DNA from: Lentinus brumalis
Taxonomy: Eukaryota; Basidiomycota; Agaricomycetes; Polyporales; Polyporaceae
Direction: 5' to 3'
Length of the DNA: 64,000 bases
NCBI GenBank assembly: GCA_001792895.1
Contig: MARA01000001.1
Location: 1,426,001-1,490,000, forward strand
Both the position numbers and the translations under genes were made by a program. Shown one piece after another: positions 32,406-45,369 of this stretch; position 1 is the first letter of the stretch, and each line of letters starts with the position of its first letter. Below the pieces are notes generated by a model. It was given only the letters and a program-made list of their open reading frames with translations, was not told the origin of the DNA and did not search any database.

Positions 32406-35400
32406 ATGCTGTCCTGTGCTGGAAACCCTTTTGATGTGTATTGCACGCTCAGAGTCTCTGCTCGTATTGGCCCACTACGCGCATACTCCCATGTGTCTAC
32501 GATAAGACACCCCTTCATCACTTTCAGCCCCTTGACGTGCATCGGAGCATCTTCTTCATCGCCCTTCTCAGTACACCAGAACCGTCATGGCGTCACGACC
32601 TCCGCCCTATCTGCTACCGAGGACGCGCACAGTCAAGACCCGCAGACTCGCGCTGTCAATTCCATGGGCAAGTTGCGCGATTTTCTTTCGTCCCAGCCCA
32701 ACCCTCGACCCATGACCGTCCGCGAGATCCGTCACCGGTACCAGTTCTGGAAGACTCATCATGTACTGCACAAGATGACCTCGCTGGAGCTGAGCTCGTT
32801 GATTCGCTTGCTGGGCACTTTGTCTATCTCGGAGTATGGGCACCCTCAGACTTTCCTATACACCCATCCGCGTGCTTTGCAAATGCCGGAGTCCACGTTC
32901 GTACCTCACTGGACCTTCCTCAAGCAGGTTGGCAAGGACAAGCGTTGGCTCCGGCATCCACTTCTCCCATCCGATCATTACTGGCTGCTGCGCGCATACT
33001 TGGCCCTGTTTTGGGAGCAAGTCCAGACTGGTGAGAATCTCAATCGCTCCCCCGTGTCCTCCGCTGAGCCCGCGATGCAGATTCTTCGTCGGCGGAGCAG
33101 ATGCTGACCATCGCCGGGAAGCACTATCTAGCACTATGCACGACTACATCGTATCCGGACGGTCATACCCTCTATTTCGACGCCCTCGCAGCATCGCCCA
33201 GTTCAGGCCCGATGCAGGCCTTCGTCACCTCTCTCCTCAAAGCCCTTCGTGAGCGCCGCCATCGTGAAGACGGTGTCGTTGATGCCTTCTTCCACCTTGT
33301 CCTGCGCTGCGATCACCAAATACCAGGCTTTCTCAAAGAGGAGCTCCTGGGTGTAGTGAGCGGGAGGGTAGCTAGTGCCAACAATACCCGCGTTGCATCA
33401 GATGGCGGTGACCCCGAGGCTTCCGGCACTGGCGCGTTGGTTGCGGCCTTGGAGAGCACCCTCTTCCAGCTTGGACGAGCTTCGGGGGACGGGCCTATCT
33501 CGCAATGGAGCGTCAGCTTGGCGAATAAGCTATTCCCGCCGACGCCTGCCGTGAAGGGCCACCCCGACGTTCGTTGGAACTGCATCATGCTGCTCGCTCT
33601 CGCGCGGACACGCTCAACCGAAGGAGGCGGTCAGGTCGTACCGACGATTGTCGACCCGGTCCAACACGCTGCAGTCGTGGAATGGCGGACTGTATGCGTA
33701 CTGGCCGCGATAGAGAACCTCTTCCGTTCGGACGAATCTCATAGGGCGCCATTCGCAGACGACGTCGTGCAAGGCTTTTCGCATGTCATTCGCAGGCTAT
33801 GGAGGGAATGGGCCAGCGTGAGTCCCTCAGTCGGCCCTCCCAGTGCCCTCCCCGTGGCGCGGATCATCTGCGCGTCCTTCCTGAGGCTCGGTGGGCAGCT
33901 GAAGGACAAGACGCTGGTGGAGGTCTGTCGCGACTTTTGCGTCGTTGAGGGGTTGTGGTCAGTTCGGGCGACCCAGCCCGGCACCGAAGCTGGGCTACAG
34001 CTGATGGCGGCGGAACAACTCTACGCATCCTTGGTCTGTGGGACGTTCTTCGAACGGGCCCTCGTCGACCTCATGGTGTACACGAACCACATGCGGATCC
34101 TGCGAGGCGCGGTCGATACTGCCATCGTGCGCTTCTCGAAGGTCGACCCGGAGCATGCACAAGAGGTGGTCGCATGGGCGAACAGCCGGGCGATTCTACC
34201 CACCGACACGGTTGTCGCTGATGTGGGGGTCGCCCTCGCGAAACGCGGTATCAGCGGCTTCCTCGATCGCTACCTGGACGATACTCGACTCGCGCCCGGA
34301 CTACGCGCGAAGGTTGCCTCCGCGCATCTGCGGATGTATATGCGCTATGGTCGCCGTTTCGTCAATCCTACCGAAACCATGGAGAAGATGGAAACATTCT
34401 TCGTCCTTGCTGCCCAGTTGGAAAGGCCGAACTCGTTCCTCGTCACGCTCCGGTCTGTCCTCTTTGTCCTCATCCGACATCAACACGCTCCCAAGGTCGT
34501 CAAGATGGTCGAGGATCTCTCCACACAGCACCCCACGTGGTTCTCCGACCTGTTTTACACTCGCCTCCTGCGGACTCTCTTGGACCACAGGCAGTTCCGC
34601 CTTGCACAGCGTACGTTGTCGCTCTGCTTGTCGAAACACTCGAAGGACGCTGAACGATGGACGTCTCTAGTCCTGTTCAGGCTGTACCGTGCCAGGGCGA
34701 AGACGCTTGTCACCAAGCTTCTGAGACAGCCGCGGGCCTCTCGGGCCGCCCTCCTGGCGCTTGAACGTACTCGCACGCGCAAGTCGGTGCCTATGAAGGC
34801 GGCACACCGAGCGCCCTCCAACGTGTGGACCGAAGACCCGCACGCTTGGCGCAAGACTGTCAACTCGCTCGTCCGTAAGGGAGGCTTCAGACATGCGAAG
34901 CAGTTCTTCGACGCCGTCCACGCGCGCGCCTCGCCAGGCACCCGGACGTCCATCGGCAACGTCATCCTGCACGGCTACCTCCTCCGACGCACGTCGTCCA
35001 ATCGCCGTCGGCTCCAGATGGTCGTGGACACGTACCGGCAGTTCAAGGAGCAGTACGCCTTCGCGCCCGACCACGTCACCGTGAACATATTGCTGAAGGC
35101 GCAGCTCCGGTCCGGGCAGGACGTGAACGCGCACATGGCGCGCCAGCTCTTTGACGTCCTCGTGCGCAGGGGGTATCCCACCGGGGCGGGTCTCTCGACG
35201 GCCGGTGGTGGGAAGGTGGACCCTCCGCCGTTTGGCATGGACGCGTCGCCCGTGGAGACTGTGATTGTCGGGCAGCTCGAGGTGCCGAAGGTCGATGCGC
35301 CACTGCTGTACAAGCGGCATGTGGAGCCGCTGTACAAAATGTTTGTGAAGGCCTTCTACCAGAGGGGCGACGTGGTTGCGGCGAGGAAGGTCTTGGGCAT

Positions 35401-35449
35401 CATCAAGACTCTTCAGGCGCAGGAGTGGAGGAGCAATGGTCGGTCTTAA
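32406..35449 (+). CDS. Large helical-repeat protein, PPR-like, probably mitochondrial
   Basis: Two exons, 32406-33030 and 33081-35449, giving up to 997 residues. The intron is 50 bp and phase 1, with clean GTGAGA and GATGCAG ends. The whole protein reads as alpha-helical pairs; near the C-terminus PPR-type units are recognisable (DHVTVNILLKAQLRSG with MARQLFDVLVRRGYP; FVKAFYQRGDVVAARKVLGIIK). Such proteins bind organellar RNA and help its processing or translation. The region before MGKLRDFL (ATG 32664) is basic and Ser-rich (VHQNRHGVTTSALSA), like a mitochondrial presequence, which favours the upstream start at 32406; 32664 is the alternative. RNA target unknown. Confidence 0.72.
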
Positions 35450-35766
35450 TGTGCGATGTCGATGTCTGGGGTGCGCCGCTGTGTATGTAGACGGGCCGGT
35501 TCTGCGTTTCACCAATGCAGCATATACTCCGTACATTCTTTGCGTATGCCTGCGCCTCGGGGTCCGAGTGGCAAGATCACAGCAACGTCGCAGTAGTCCC
35601 AGAGGAACCCTGCTTGAGCATGCCAAGTGAACATGCCTGCGTCTCGCCTTTGATTTCATGCGTTGTATATAAGTTGTGATAGCTACAGGCAGAACTGGGG
35701 AGACCACAACTTGGAATAGACGACATTGTCGTTTGTGTTTCCCAGACTTCGTACCGCCGAGCCTCT
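35450..35766. other. Intergenic, convergent gene ends
   Basis: Holds the 3' flanks of the PPR-like gene (+) and the GH16 gene (-); nothing else recognised. Confidence 0.5.
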
Positions 35767-36697
35767 CTACGCGGTCTGGTAGGTGAGGTCGATCTTCTTG
35801 ATCCGCAGAATGGCATCCTGAGTGGGAGGGCCGGCGGTCCACTTCACATTGCCTCCGGACCACTGTAAGAAAATGTGACGACTGATCAATTCATACTCGG
35901 CGGTGCAGTGATGTGAGTGGGTGCTTACCGAGTTCCAGAGGAACGAGGATGGCTGCGAGGGGACATTCGTGTTGAGCGTGCCAACAAGCTGGCCATCGAA
36001 GTAGTACTTGACGGCGCTGGCACTCCACTCGAGGGTGTACTGAGGGCACGCAAAGACGTTCACTGATCAGTGAAGCAATGCGACAACCATAGAATCATAC
36101 GAACCTCATGCTCTCCGGTGGTCGGGTCAGCAGGGTAAGGAACCGCAGTGTTCGTGTTGTGCGTGTGATCGCACGCCGTGTTCTGGTTGGTGAGCTCCAG
36201 CCCGGGCTGGACGTATGTGTTGCCGGTGTTGTAGAAGGAAGTCAGGATCTCGATGTCCGCTTCCTGACAATCGTCCTTGTACGTGAAGAAGCTAGATCAT
36301 CAGGAAACGGTCAGATGAACTCGCCTCGTCGAAGAGTCATGTTGAGCTCACCCGTGGCAAACCCCGGGACGGGGGAAGAAATGGCGGTGGTCTTGAACGT
36401 GCCGTACAAAATGTTGCTATCATAAGTTCCGACTTCCGCGCTCGGGACGAGGCCTCCAGGCTGCGTACCACCTGAGACCTTCAGGGTGAGGTAGCCATTC
36501 TGGATGTCGACATTCTCCGTCCTGAATTGGTGGCCGTAGGGGTCCTCCGCCGGCGTGACGTTGTATGCAGATCTATAGAGCTGGTTCTGGTCGAGGAATT
36601 CCGCCACCGTGAGGCCCGACGACGCAAACGTGGAGAAATCGACCGTGAGGGTCTTTGCCGCAACGACCGGGAGCAGAGCAAGGAGGATCGGTAACAT
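35767..36697 (-). CDS. Secreted glycoside hydrolase family 16 protein
   Basis: Four exons: 36697-36352, 36291-36105, 36039-35929, 35862-35767 (246 residues). A signal peptide (MLPILLALLPVVAAK) leads into a concanavalin-like fold with the GH16 catalytic signature QEADIEIL (nucleophile and acid/base glutamates in E-x-D-I-E). Family members cleave or transfer beta-1,3/1,4-glucans in walls. The later part carries YTLEWSASAVKYYFDGQLVG, also typical. Exon 1 and 2 do not join in frame: one more base in the run at 36351-36353 gives PGFATGFFTYKDDCQE, so a missed base is likely. The protein ends shortly after the domain, with no GPI signal. Confidence 0.85.
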
Positions 36698-36800
36698 CGT
36701 GACGAGAGGTGGCAAGCAAAGTGGGTCGAGGTGTGAAGGGACTCTGGAGTACTACTTGGGGTGGTACACCGGGGTGATGTTCAGTGGTCATGCTCGCCGG

Positions 36801-36808
36801 CCTTTATA
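36801..36808 (-). promoter_or_regulatory. TATA-like box (TATAAAGG) of the GH16 gene
   Basis: Reads TATAAAGG on the minus strand, 104-111 bp upstream of the GH16 ATG at 36697. Confidence 0.4.
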
Positions 36809-37981
36809 CCTTTGTTCATGACGGCCGTTCTGGGCATCAAGCAACCTTAATCCCATCGCTGTGCCATGTGCGTCACTGGATGGCGAAGCCTCGCCAGGGA
36901 AACGCGAAAGTCAGACCATGCGGTGAAGGGATGCCACGAGGCTATGTAGTTACATACCTCGCGGTGTCTCCGAGTCGACGATCATTCCCAGAACGCCCAG
37001 CTGCGCGACCGGTTCTCGCTCGGACCTCGGATCCTCTTCAATGTCTGCAAGGAATGTACACCGCCTTTGGTGAACGTCGCACTAAGTTCTGCAGCTCGAT
37101 GGGTGCTGCTTGCCAACCGCGACAACCCATGTACCACGTAACTCGTGTACTTACTTGGGGAGAACTGAGAAGCCTCCGCCCGACTCGGATGATGCAAGCC
37201 CCCGCATTCCGACAAGCGGTTCCACTCACCAAACATAAGAAGGATTATGCCAAGCAGTCAGGACTAGACTCACTCTGGCCGCCTACTGGAAGGCTGCAGG
37301 CTCAGCGAGGCAGCCCTGTGATCGCGCGCAGAGCGTGTTGAAACATACCCCATGATGGCATGCACAGCATATTCGCAGAGTTCAGTCGGATCCACAAGAT
37401 TTGCAAGAAGAATGGACGTGATGCTGCGTGAGCACTGAGTACGCTGTCGACGGTAGGCTGGGTTGAGAAGCTGACAGAACTAAGCCCGCGCTTGAGCTTC
37501 GTTGCTGAACGTATGTTGATGTACTTGTTGCTCTTGCTAAAGACGACGACCAGAACAAGTTCTCGTTCTATGGCCGCAGGGACTTGGAGGAGATTGATGA
37601 GAATTGGCCGAGGCTCTCGCCGGCTGTCGATGGGAAGTTCAAGATACATGGGAGTACATGGGCCGCTTCCCGGGGCGCCCTGGAACGAGCGTCTTCATAC
37701 TTGACTGCAGTAACTTATAAGTCGTCTACAACTGGAGTCGGTCACAAGTGCCAGACACTGGCAAGTAGTAGACACAGGTGGTGAATGGCGAATGCGTCAG
37801 CCTATCCACTAACTACAGAACCCGGGAGTAAGGGCCATGCCGACGGTGTTGAATTTCCAACACTCTTCGACTACAAAACCAAGATATGAAATAAGGGTGC
37901 ATCGTAGAGTATACCAGTGTCAATGTAGATAGAGTGTCAATGTAGTTAGTCTGTAAATAGCTGTCTATTCATGTCAGCAGC
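36809..37981. other. Intergenic, no gene recognised
   Basis: About 1.2 kb with only short frames on both strands. Includes repeated short motifs near 37925-37945 (two copies of GTCAATGTAG). No gene is supported. Confidence 0.5.
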
Positions 37982-39287
37982 TCATGCGACCAGGGCGGCG
38001 CCGAAAACAGCAGCGAGGCCTGCAGCCATCATCCCGAAACCGCCACTACCAAGGAGAGGCGCAGCGCCATTGGCACCGCCGGTCGGAGTCGCGCTACCAC
38101 TGCTGCTGCCGGTACCAGATGGCGCCGCAGGCTGGGAATCATTCACACATTAGCAACTCTTGCCAAGGCAATGCATATGCTCGACTCACTGCGCTGTTAC
38201 GCTGGGTGCCAGTGGCAGAAGCCCCAGAAGACGTTGACGTGCCCGTGACGGATGCAGATGCGGCGAAATTGCCAACGGTCGAGACTGGCTTGCACGACGA
38301 CGTCTTTGGGGCATCGTGAGGGGGCGGCGTCGCAGGCTGTCCCTGTCGGAAGGTAGAGGTGCCATAGACACCCATGGGCTGAAGGAAGAGCGTCTGGTGT
38401 CAGCAACGTCTCCTGATGGAATAGCGAAAGGGCGCACCTCTCCGGTATCGCCTTGGCACTGGTCAAATGAGCCCGCATTGTAGTTGCCGGGCATATTCCA
38501 CCCACAGCCCATAACGTCGTAGATGTGCTGGCAAAGCGCGGGGGCTTTGGGGCCATCCTTGCACGCACGAATACAGAACTCGTCGGCTGCCATGAAGTTC
38601 TGCATTTCGCGATGTCTGAGCGAGCGTGACACATGTACCGAAACCGTGTCACTCTCACCGTCCACTCGTGAATTTGCTGGAGGTCGCCAAAGGCACTTGA
38701 AAATACCAGGCCACCGATTGGGTTGCCTAGGACTCAGTGTCAGTATGTAGTCATCATCGTAGGCTGACGTTGCTGAGGCAGATCGTTGATTCACCATTTC
38801 CATCCGCACCGTGCGGATCGAGTTCGCCTCCCTCATCACCCTTTGGAATGTTCAACTTCGTGAGGTCACCCACGCCTGTGACCTGTACATAGTCCGGAGT
38901 CTGCACGAAGTGCGCGCCCGTGATCGCGCCGTCCGGAATAAGACGTGTACCGTAGCCTGGCTTGAGGCACCATGCGACCTCGATACGCTCGGTGTTACCG
39001 ATCACAGAGTCCGCACCCGGTTCGGGGGGCGCGAAGAGACAGAAGTCGTCTATGCCGTTGACTAGAATGATCACCGTGAGCTATCGGTACCCTTGTATTC
39101 AAACCAGAGTATACGCACTGTACAAATTCTGACACATCGAATTCTGGTCGCTCCCCGTACCGCACTGGTTCGTTCCCGACTGGCCCTTCTCGGAAGTCTT
39201 GGGAGCATTTGATGGCAGGTAAGTCGCGCTGTACGTCTGCGCAAGTGCGCCAGAGGCCAACACGAGTGGAAGAAGAGATGACAACAT
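37982..39287 (-). CDS. Secreted GPI-anchored glycoprotein, macrofage-activating-glycoprotein-like
   Basis: Six exons: 39287-39119, 39061-38795, 38726-38659, 38599-38438, 38378-38190, 38131-37982 (334 residues, all phases consistent). Signal peptide MLSSLLPLVLASGALAQ, then a Cys-rich domain (SGTNQCGTGSDQNSMCQNLY, VNGIDDFCLFAPPEPG, WCLKPGYGTRLIPDG, NPIGGLVFSSAFGD, HIYDVMGCGWNMPGNYNAG). A Ser/Thr/Ala-rich linker follows, and a hydrophobic GPI-type end (GFGMMAAGLAAVFGAALVA). This domain is widespread in mushroom-forming fungi, where it is annotated after a Ganoderma-type glycoprotein; its biochemical role is not known to me. It should sit at the cell surface. Confidence 0.85.
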
Positions 39288-40149
39288 CGAGAGGGGAAAG
39301 AGTGACGGGGAAGGAGGAGGATGGGGAGGGCCGAATCAGAGAAGACTTGTGCCTTCTCATCGCGGGCAACGGTTATGAGGAGGATCATGGCCGCTGGGTG
39401 TCATCAAGGACAAAGATCGAGGAAGGGGAATTGATCCCGCCGTCCGACACGGGATATCCTGCCCGTCCATACCAATGTTCAATGATAGCCAGCCACATTG
39501 GGCGCGAGGAAGTCTCTGACGGATAGGAGCAAATCCAAGCGGAAGCCTGCTTATGGCTATTGTACCAGGGTCCACGAGAGGTTGGAAAAGTCATCTGCGC
39601 ATACGTTCAGGGTTGAGCCCGTGCGGGAGGAGGCGGTACTTAGTCTGAACCTATGCATCCGTGATCAAACTGACAGTTTACCTGATGCATGTTGTAGCAG
39701 CCTACTAGCGCGCCTTGGCATTGTCTATCCGATGAACACGTCCGCGTCATGATGCATGAGGCCCGCAGAGCGTGCTTGGGCAATTAGTTTCGCGGACAAG
39801 TCTCCTGTTAAGTCATGTCCCCTGAGCAGAACACGTGGGTAGTCTGGGGGAGTAGGAATGGACGTACGGCAATGTCGGGGGCTTGCGTGAGCCAAGAAAT
39901 AGCAAATGGAATTGTTCTCACCGGTCACGGCGTGCGTTGGAAGGTCGCAGCCACAAGCTGATCGAATGCACATGGAGGTTCGGTCACACCCTGAACGCCT
40001 GATGCGGAAAAGTAAGGATACACTACTGTAATACATGGTCCACCGATACAAACAACCTAGCCTAACAGAACATGCATTGTATGACCCAGACTCAGACCCA
40101 CTTACGGATAACATAGTCCGAGTCGTCAGCAGCGAATGAATACTGCAAG
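39288..40149. other. Intergenic, no gene recognised
   Basis: Upstream region of the GPI protein and 3' flank of the disordered protein; only short frames. Confidence 0.5.
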
Positions 40150-42805
40150 TCAGTCTTCGTAACCCAACTCATGATCCCTCTTCGCCCTCCTCAGCGCAGC
40201 CCGCTCCCCCTCGGGGAGCGCATACCATCCATCGACGCTCTCTTCAAGCTCCATCTCCCACTTCTCCTCCAGCTCGAGCATCTTCTTGCTCTTCGGCTTC
40301 GGAGGAGCCTTGGGCGGCGGAGGCGGGGGCGTCCGTCGGTTCGGGTGGAGCGGTGCTATGCGCCGCAGCATGCTCTTAGATGCCTTTGCCAGCGGGGAGT
40401 ATGTCGGGCGCGACGTATGCGGGAACGGGGAGCTTGGGAGGGAGGCAACCTTCCGAATGAGCTCCGACATGGGTGTCGACTTCTTATTGCTGATGGTATA
40501 GGTGCGGTTCGTGTGGGCGAAGCTGGCCCGGCTAGAGCTCGCGTTGGGGGTCACGGGTACTACGGGCTTGAAAGGGCTGGCTGCCGAGGATGAGGCCACA
40601 GTACGGGTTGGCGGGCTCTCGGGCTCGGCGTTCTCCTGCATCACATCGTGCCATGTGAGCGACGCCCGGTGCAGTGATGGTTTCGGAATAGCCGACTCAC
40701 CTTTGAGCCGTGTTCACCTCCGGATGACCTGCCGCCGGTCCTCTTCTCTGGCGTTGGCGCTGGCGAGTCGATGTCGGTGACAAGGTTGTTGGTGGAGATG
40801 TCAGCGGCATTTGGGCCGTGCTCCTCGTCGTCAGAAAGGATGACTGCGCGCTGCTTGCCCTTGCCCTTCTTCGAAGCAGGGGCATCCGACGGGTCCTCCA
40901 CAGGATCCGTGACGTGATTTGCGGAAACGGAAGAAGACGGGGTCTTCTCCTTACGCTTAGAAGCAGGCGCAGGAGCCGGAGGAGGAGGCATCACCTCCTC
41001 GTCCTTGTTCTTGGTGAGGTCAAGCTCTGCCTCGGCGTCAGAGTCCTCGATGACCTCCTTGCTTGAGAACGGTTTGTCCTTTGCGGCCGGTTTTCCCTTG
41101 GCCTTTGTAGCCTTCTCCTTGGGTGGTGCCTTCTTCTTTGCGGCAGCCTTCTTCACAGCCTTCTTCGCCTTCGCCTTCGGTTTCGAGGGACCATCTCCTG
41201 CCCACTCATCTTCGTCCTCTTCCTCCACACGGGCCTTCTTCCTGCTCTTCGCGGGCTTCTCAACTGGCTGAGCAGCCCAGTCATCGTCATCGTCATCAGC
41301 GCCCTTGCGCTTCCGACGCGGAGCGGGCTTCGGTTTCGCTGGAGGAGCCTGTGTCTCGGGCACGACAATCGGAGAAGGGAGTGGCGCGGGCGATTCTCTA
41401 CCGTTCTTCTGCGCCTTGGCCGCAGCAGGAGGGACGTCTGCGCTTAGCAAGACGCTGTCCTCGTCCGCACCGAAGTCGGAGTCGTTCCCAAACGCGGCGG
41501 CTGGCCGCTTGCGCTTGCGCGGCAAGGGTGGCGGCGACGAGAATGGTAATTCGTCTCGTGGTGCGTTCGCACCTGCACGCGACTCGAGATCTTGAGATGT
41601 CCTCGGCGCGGCGCGGGACGAGGTTGAGCCCGAGCTCGAGGGCGGTGGAGGATCAGATGGCGGGAGCTGGGAGCTCTCAGACGGTACTTGTGGGGGTATA
41701 TGCGGGGGAATGGGGAAGTCTGAAGTGGGCATGGGGATGGTATTCACGTCAGACTCGAAGCCATCGGCGTCATGCGACGTCTTGGCTCGTTTCTTCGGCG
41801 TCGGTTTCGATGGGTCCTTGGCCTTCTTCCCGTTCTCCTTTGTCTTGCCCTGCGTCTTCTTGGATTTCGGCTGTGATTTAGATTTACTGGGAGGGAGGAT
41901 GGAGAGCTCGTCATCCGATGAGGACAGTTCGATGACGTCGTCGTCCTGGATTGCGACCTGCTTGCCCTTCTGAGAGCGCGCCCGTGAGCGCAGCTTGGCA
42001 CGTTCAGCTATATCCATCATCCCTAGGTCCGCCATCTCCACCCCACTGTCAATTATCCTCTGGGACACGTCTGTACTAAGCTCGGTCGTCGCGGTCGGAG
42101 GGAACGAGGAAGCGACAGAAGGCTGCACGGGTAGCGGCGGCGGCGGCATGGGATTGAGGAACGAGACTGACGTGCCTGCTGACGAGGGGATGACGCTCGA
42201 GGATGTATCATTCAAGACGGATGAATCCGGGTTTGCCTTGTCCTTCCGCTTGACCGGACGCGGCTTGGGCTTGGGTTTCGGAGCCGGCTGGACAGACGAC
42301 ATGGTAGAGATGGAGCTGATCGAATTGGACGCGTTACGTGATGTCTGCGCCGTCTGTATGCTCGAAACTGCGGCACGCATGGCAGGACCGAAGGAAGATA
42401 TGTCGGAAACAACCGAACGATCGACGGTGAAGTTGGCCGTCTGTATCTCGGAGACTACCAGAGGGAAGCAAGGTTTGCATGCCGTATGCGCGAGTACATA
42501 TAGGGAGGGTAGGGCGCACCTGTCGTGTCCTGACGGCCTCTCGGTGGTTGCGCGACACGTTGCTTGGAACCAGTCGGAAGACCGGTGAAATTGGGCGTTG
42601 CAATGGTGGAGACTGGCAAGAGATCGCATCGTAGCCAGATACGCGCAGCACAAGTACTCACCTGTGTCATCCGCAGCGCGGCTAGGTAGCTGCAATCGAG
42701 GAGGCGGGGGGATGCCCGCCCGAGCTTGCGAGCAGCTAGTCGGGGTTCAAGCAGCATAGACTCCTCTCCCTCGCTATCCTCCACATAACCATCGTCAGAC
42801 GCCAT
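40150..42805 (-). CDS. Lysine-rich intrinsically disordered protein, probably nuclear
   Basis: Four exons: 42805-42662, 42612-42520, 42446-40701, 40635-40150 (822 residues, frames consistent). The conserved-looking ends are short: N-terminal MASDDGYVEDSEGEESMLLE and C-terminal WEMELEESVDGWYALPEGER. Between them is low-complexity sequence with many basic runs that could act as nuclear localisation signals (KPKPRPVKRKDK, KPAPRRKRKGADDDDDDW, AKAKKAVKKAAAKKK) alternating with acidic patches. Overall charge pattern suggests a chromatin or nucleolar protein, but no domain identifies it. Function unknown. Confidence 0.68.
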
Positions 42806-42843
42806 TCCAAGAGTCTTCACAGATCCTCGACGCGTCTGTGGGG

Positions 42844-42853
42844 TATATATAAG
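42844..42853 (+). promoter_or_regulatory. TATA-like sequence (TATATATAAG)
   Basis: A strong TATA match in the 278-bp space between the divergent disordered-protein gene (ATG 42805, -) and DUF427 gene (ATG 43084, +). Orientation fits the latter but the distance (about 230 bp) is long; it may serve either. Confidence 0.3.
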
Positions 42854-43083
42854 CAGGGAGCAAGGCGGAACAGACGGTGGTCAGGATGAGAAAGACGAGT
42901 GTGGTTAGCGCCCATTGTGAGTCTGTGTTTACGCGTCCCACGTGTCCCGCGTCCGTATCCCACGTGATCGCGTCTATCGAGGCGCCCGGCGTTAGAGCGT
43001 GTACTAACTCGCGGCTTCACTCTCGGCCAGCACTTCAGCCGAGGCCACTTCTTCCACTCACGTCCTGCACAGTGCACATCACT

Positions 43084-44059
43084 ATGGCCATGGCTGCTCT
43101 CAAGTTCCCGTTCACCCAGCTTCCGCACATCGAGTCCAGCCCGAAGCGGGTTCGTGTCCTCTTCGGCGGCGAGTACATCGTCGACACCACCGATGCTCTT
43201 CTGGTGTACGTCACCATGCCAGCTCAGTCTCTGAGCTTGTTTAACTGATTCATGTATTCAAAAGCTGGCTGAAGCCTAACTACCCATACTACTTCTTCAA
43301 GACAAAGGATGTGCCGCAGAAATACCTCGTGGACGCCTTCCAGTCCCAGAAGCACCACATCTACGACATCGTCGTCGGGAACCGCCGCGCCGAGGCTGCA
43401 GCAACGCTCTACCACGACGATGAGCTCGACGGGCTCATTCAGATAGAGTTCTCCGAGATGGACGCCTGGTTCGAGGAGGACGAGCAGATCTTCGTGCACC
43501 CCAAGGACCCGTACAAGGTACGTCTCCCGGTGCCAGGTGGACCCTGTCTGTACTCGCGCCAGGGCTGAAAATAGCCTGTTCCGTGGCGCCCATTGCGTGC
43601 CTCACAGAGAGTCGATGTCTTGCACTCTTCCAGGCACGTCCGCGTTGAGGTCAATGGCGTCGAGGTGGCAAACACGACGCGGCCGCGGCTCCTATTCGAG
43701 ACCAGCCTCCCCATCAGGTACTACATCCCCAAGACCGACTGCAAGCTCGAGCTCCTCGCGCCATCGGAGAGCAGCACACAATGCCCGTACAAGGTGCGCC
43801 TGATCGCATAGTGTACAGTTGGTGCTAACCCCTTTGTGAGCAGGGAATCGCGAGTTACTACAACGTCAACCTCCCGACTGGTGAAATTGTGGAAGACATC
43901 GTTTGGTGGTACCGCACCCCGCAGCTCGAGTGCGCCGAGATCAAGGGTTGCGCCGCATTCTACAACGAGAAGGTCGACATATACATCGACGGCGAGCTGC
44001 AGCCCCGTCCGGAAAGCCCATGGGCCAGCAAGCGCGCCAGCGCCGTCGCCCCGGTATGA
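43084..44059 (+). CDS. DUF427 domain protein, two copies of the domain
   Basis: Four exons: 43084-43205, 43265-43517, 43608-43793, 43844-44059 (258 residues). Two DUF427 units are visible. The first runs from VRVLFGGEYIVDTTDALLVW to about EDEQIFVHPKDPYK. The second has VRVEVNGVEVANTTRPRLLF, ETSLPIRYYIPKTD, STQCPYKGIASYYNV and GCAAFYNEKVDIYIDGE. The family is common in bacteria and fungi, is small and soluble, and has no established reaction that I can name. Start taken at the first ATG; a second ATG lies two codons in. Confidence 0.85.
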
Positions 44060-44369
44060 ACAGCGAGGGCACGATGCGCAGGCAGGTATGCGCGCACTGT
44101 ATGATATAGCAATCGGACACGCATACGGACATTCTAGTCGGGTTCTTGTAGATCGCAATGCTTTCGTAATGCTTCGCACTTGTCAATGTAGCACACACTC
44201 TCGGACACTCACCACGAAGACCAAACATCCCACACCATAGCTCCTACGCTTCATTTAATGGATCTTCCGGTTGTATATTGTGAAAGCAATGTATAGTGAC
44301 AGCGCAAAGGACGGGCGGCGTTGTGTGGATATCGTCGAGAAGAGGTATATGCGTCGAGGCGGCGAGCGG
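44060..44369. other. Intergenic, convergent gene ends
   Basis: 3' flanks of the DUF427 gene and VPS51; nothing else recognised. Confidence 0.5.
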
Positions 44370-45369
44370 TCATGATACTGGCGTCGGAGGTTGTGGTGAG
44401 TGTCGCTCCGTTGGCGACTGGTGTTCTACTGCAATTTCCGCAGAGAGGCGAGATATCTCGGAGAACGCTGCGCGCAGGAGGTCGAGGTCCGCGTCGAGGT
44501 TCTCTGCCCGGGACTTCATCTGCATATCGTGGGACTCTCAGTCAGTGCAAAGCCTCGTGTGTGGCGTAGAGGGAAGTACGCACAGCGGCAATGGTGTCAC
44601 TGGCGGCGATGAGCTCGTGATGGTGGTTGTACACCAAGCTCTGCCGCTCACTATCTAGCTGTCGCATCTCTGCGGTCGAGCCAGCGTTGAGCAACAAGAC
44701 GCATATGAGGGGGAGCACCGGAAAGAGGGTGCGCACCTGTTAGCAAGTCGTTCTCCGTCTTCAGCAGCGTTGGCAACGACGAAGTCGTGATCAACTGTTC
44801 ATAGTACGCGCGAGCATCGAACACTGGCGAGTCTACCCATCATATGCCCAAATAAATGCAGTCAGCAAACGTCCTCACCCCGGCATTGAAACGGCCAAGT
44901 CCCGCTTGGAGAGAGACTCACCGAAATCCATAGGATCCTGACTGCTCTTCACACCTCCGAGCGGCGGTGGGGGTCCCAGCCCGAGCCCATAGTGCTTCCT
45001 CAACAAGTCCCTCGCCCTCACCTTCTGCGGGGTCCCCGGCACCGTCCCAGACCCGCTGTGATGCTTCGCCCCCGCCCCCGCCCCCGTCTCCAACCCGAGC
45101 CCGGTCACCGACCCGGGCGCAGACCCGGGCAGCCCGTGGCCAGACGCGCGCCGTGCCCCCGCCGCAGAAACAGGTATGGAAGACGACGCTTGCGCTTGAG
45201 GAACTGCGGAGCGGAGAGATGCCTGTGAGGCGGGGCGTCGGAGCGGCGAGGCGGGCGGGCGGGGGATGGACGCGTTGCGCGAGCCTGGTGTGAGCGGCGT
45301 GTGCGGAGTACCCGGGCTGTATGGCGGTGTGTGCGGTGTGCGCGGCGGGCTTCCTGGTGTCAAAGACAT
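44370..45369 (-). CDS. VPS51: GARP/EARP tethering complex subunit Vps51
   Basis: Four exons: 45369-44922, 44832-44737, 44669-44584, 44519-44370 (259 residues). After a Pro/Ser/Thr-rich N-terminus (SLTPGSPPRTPHTPPYSP) comes the short conserved Vps51 core: RKHYGLGLGPPPPLGG, DSPVFDARAYYEQLITTSSL, LDSERQSLVYNHHHELIAAS, DTIAAMKSRAENLDADLDLL and a coiled tail SEISRLSAEIAVEH. Vps51 links the GARP complex to the SNARE Tlg1 in endosome-to-Golgi transport. The length agrees with the short fungal form (yeast Vps51 is also small), unlike the long animal protein. Confidence 0.85.

Noticed and set aside
34667..35863. 398-codon open frame on - opposite the PPR-like gene
   Set aside because: Antisense shadow; it runs across the end of a well supported plus-strand gene and is rich in His and Arg.
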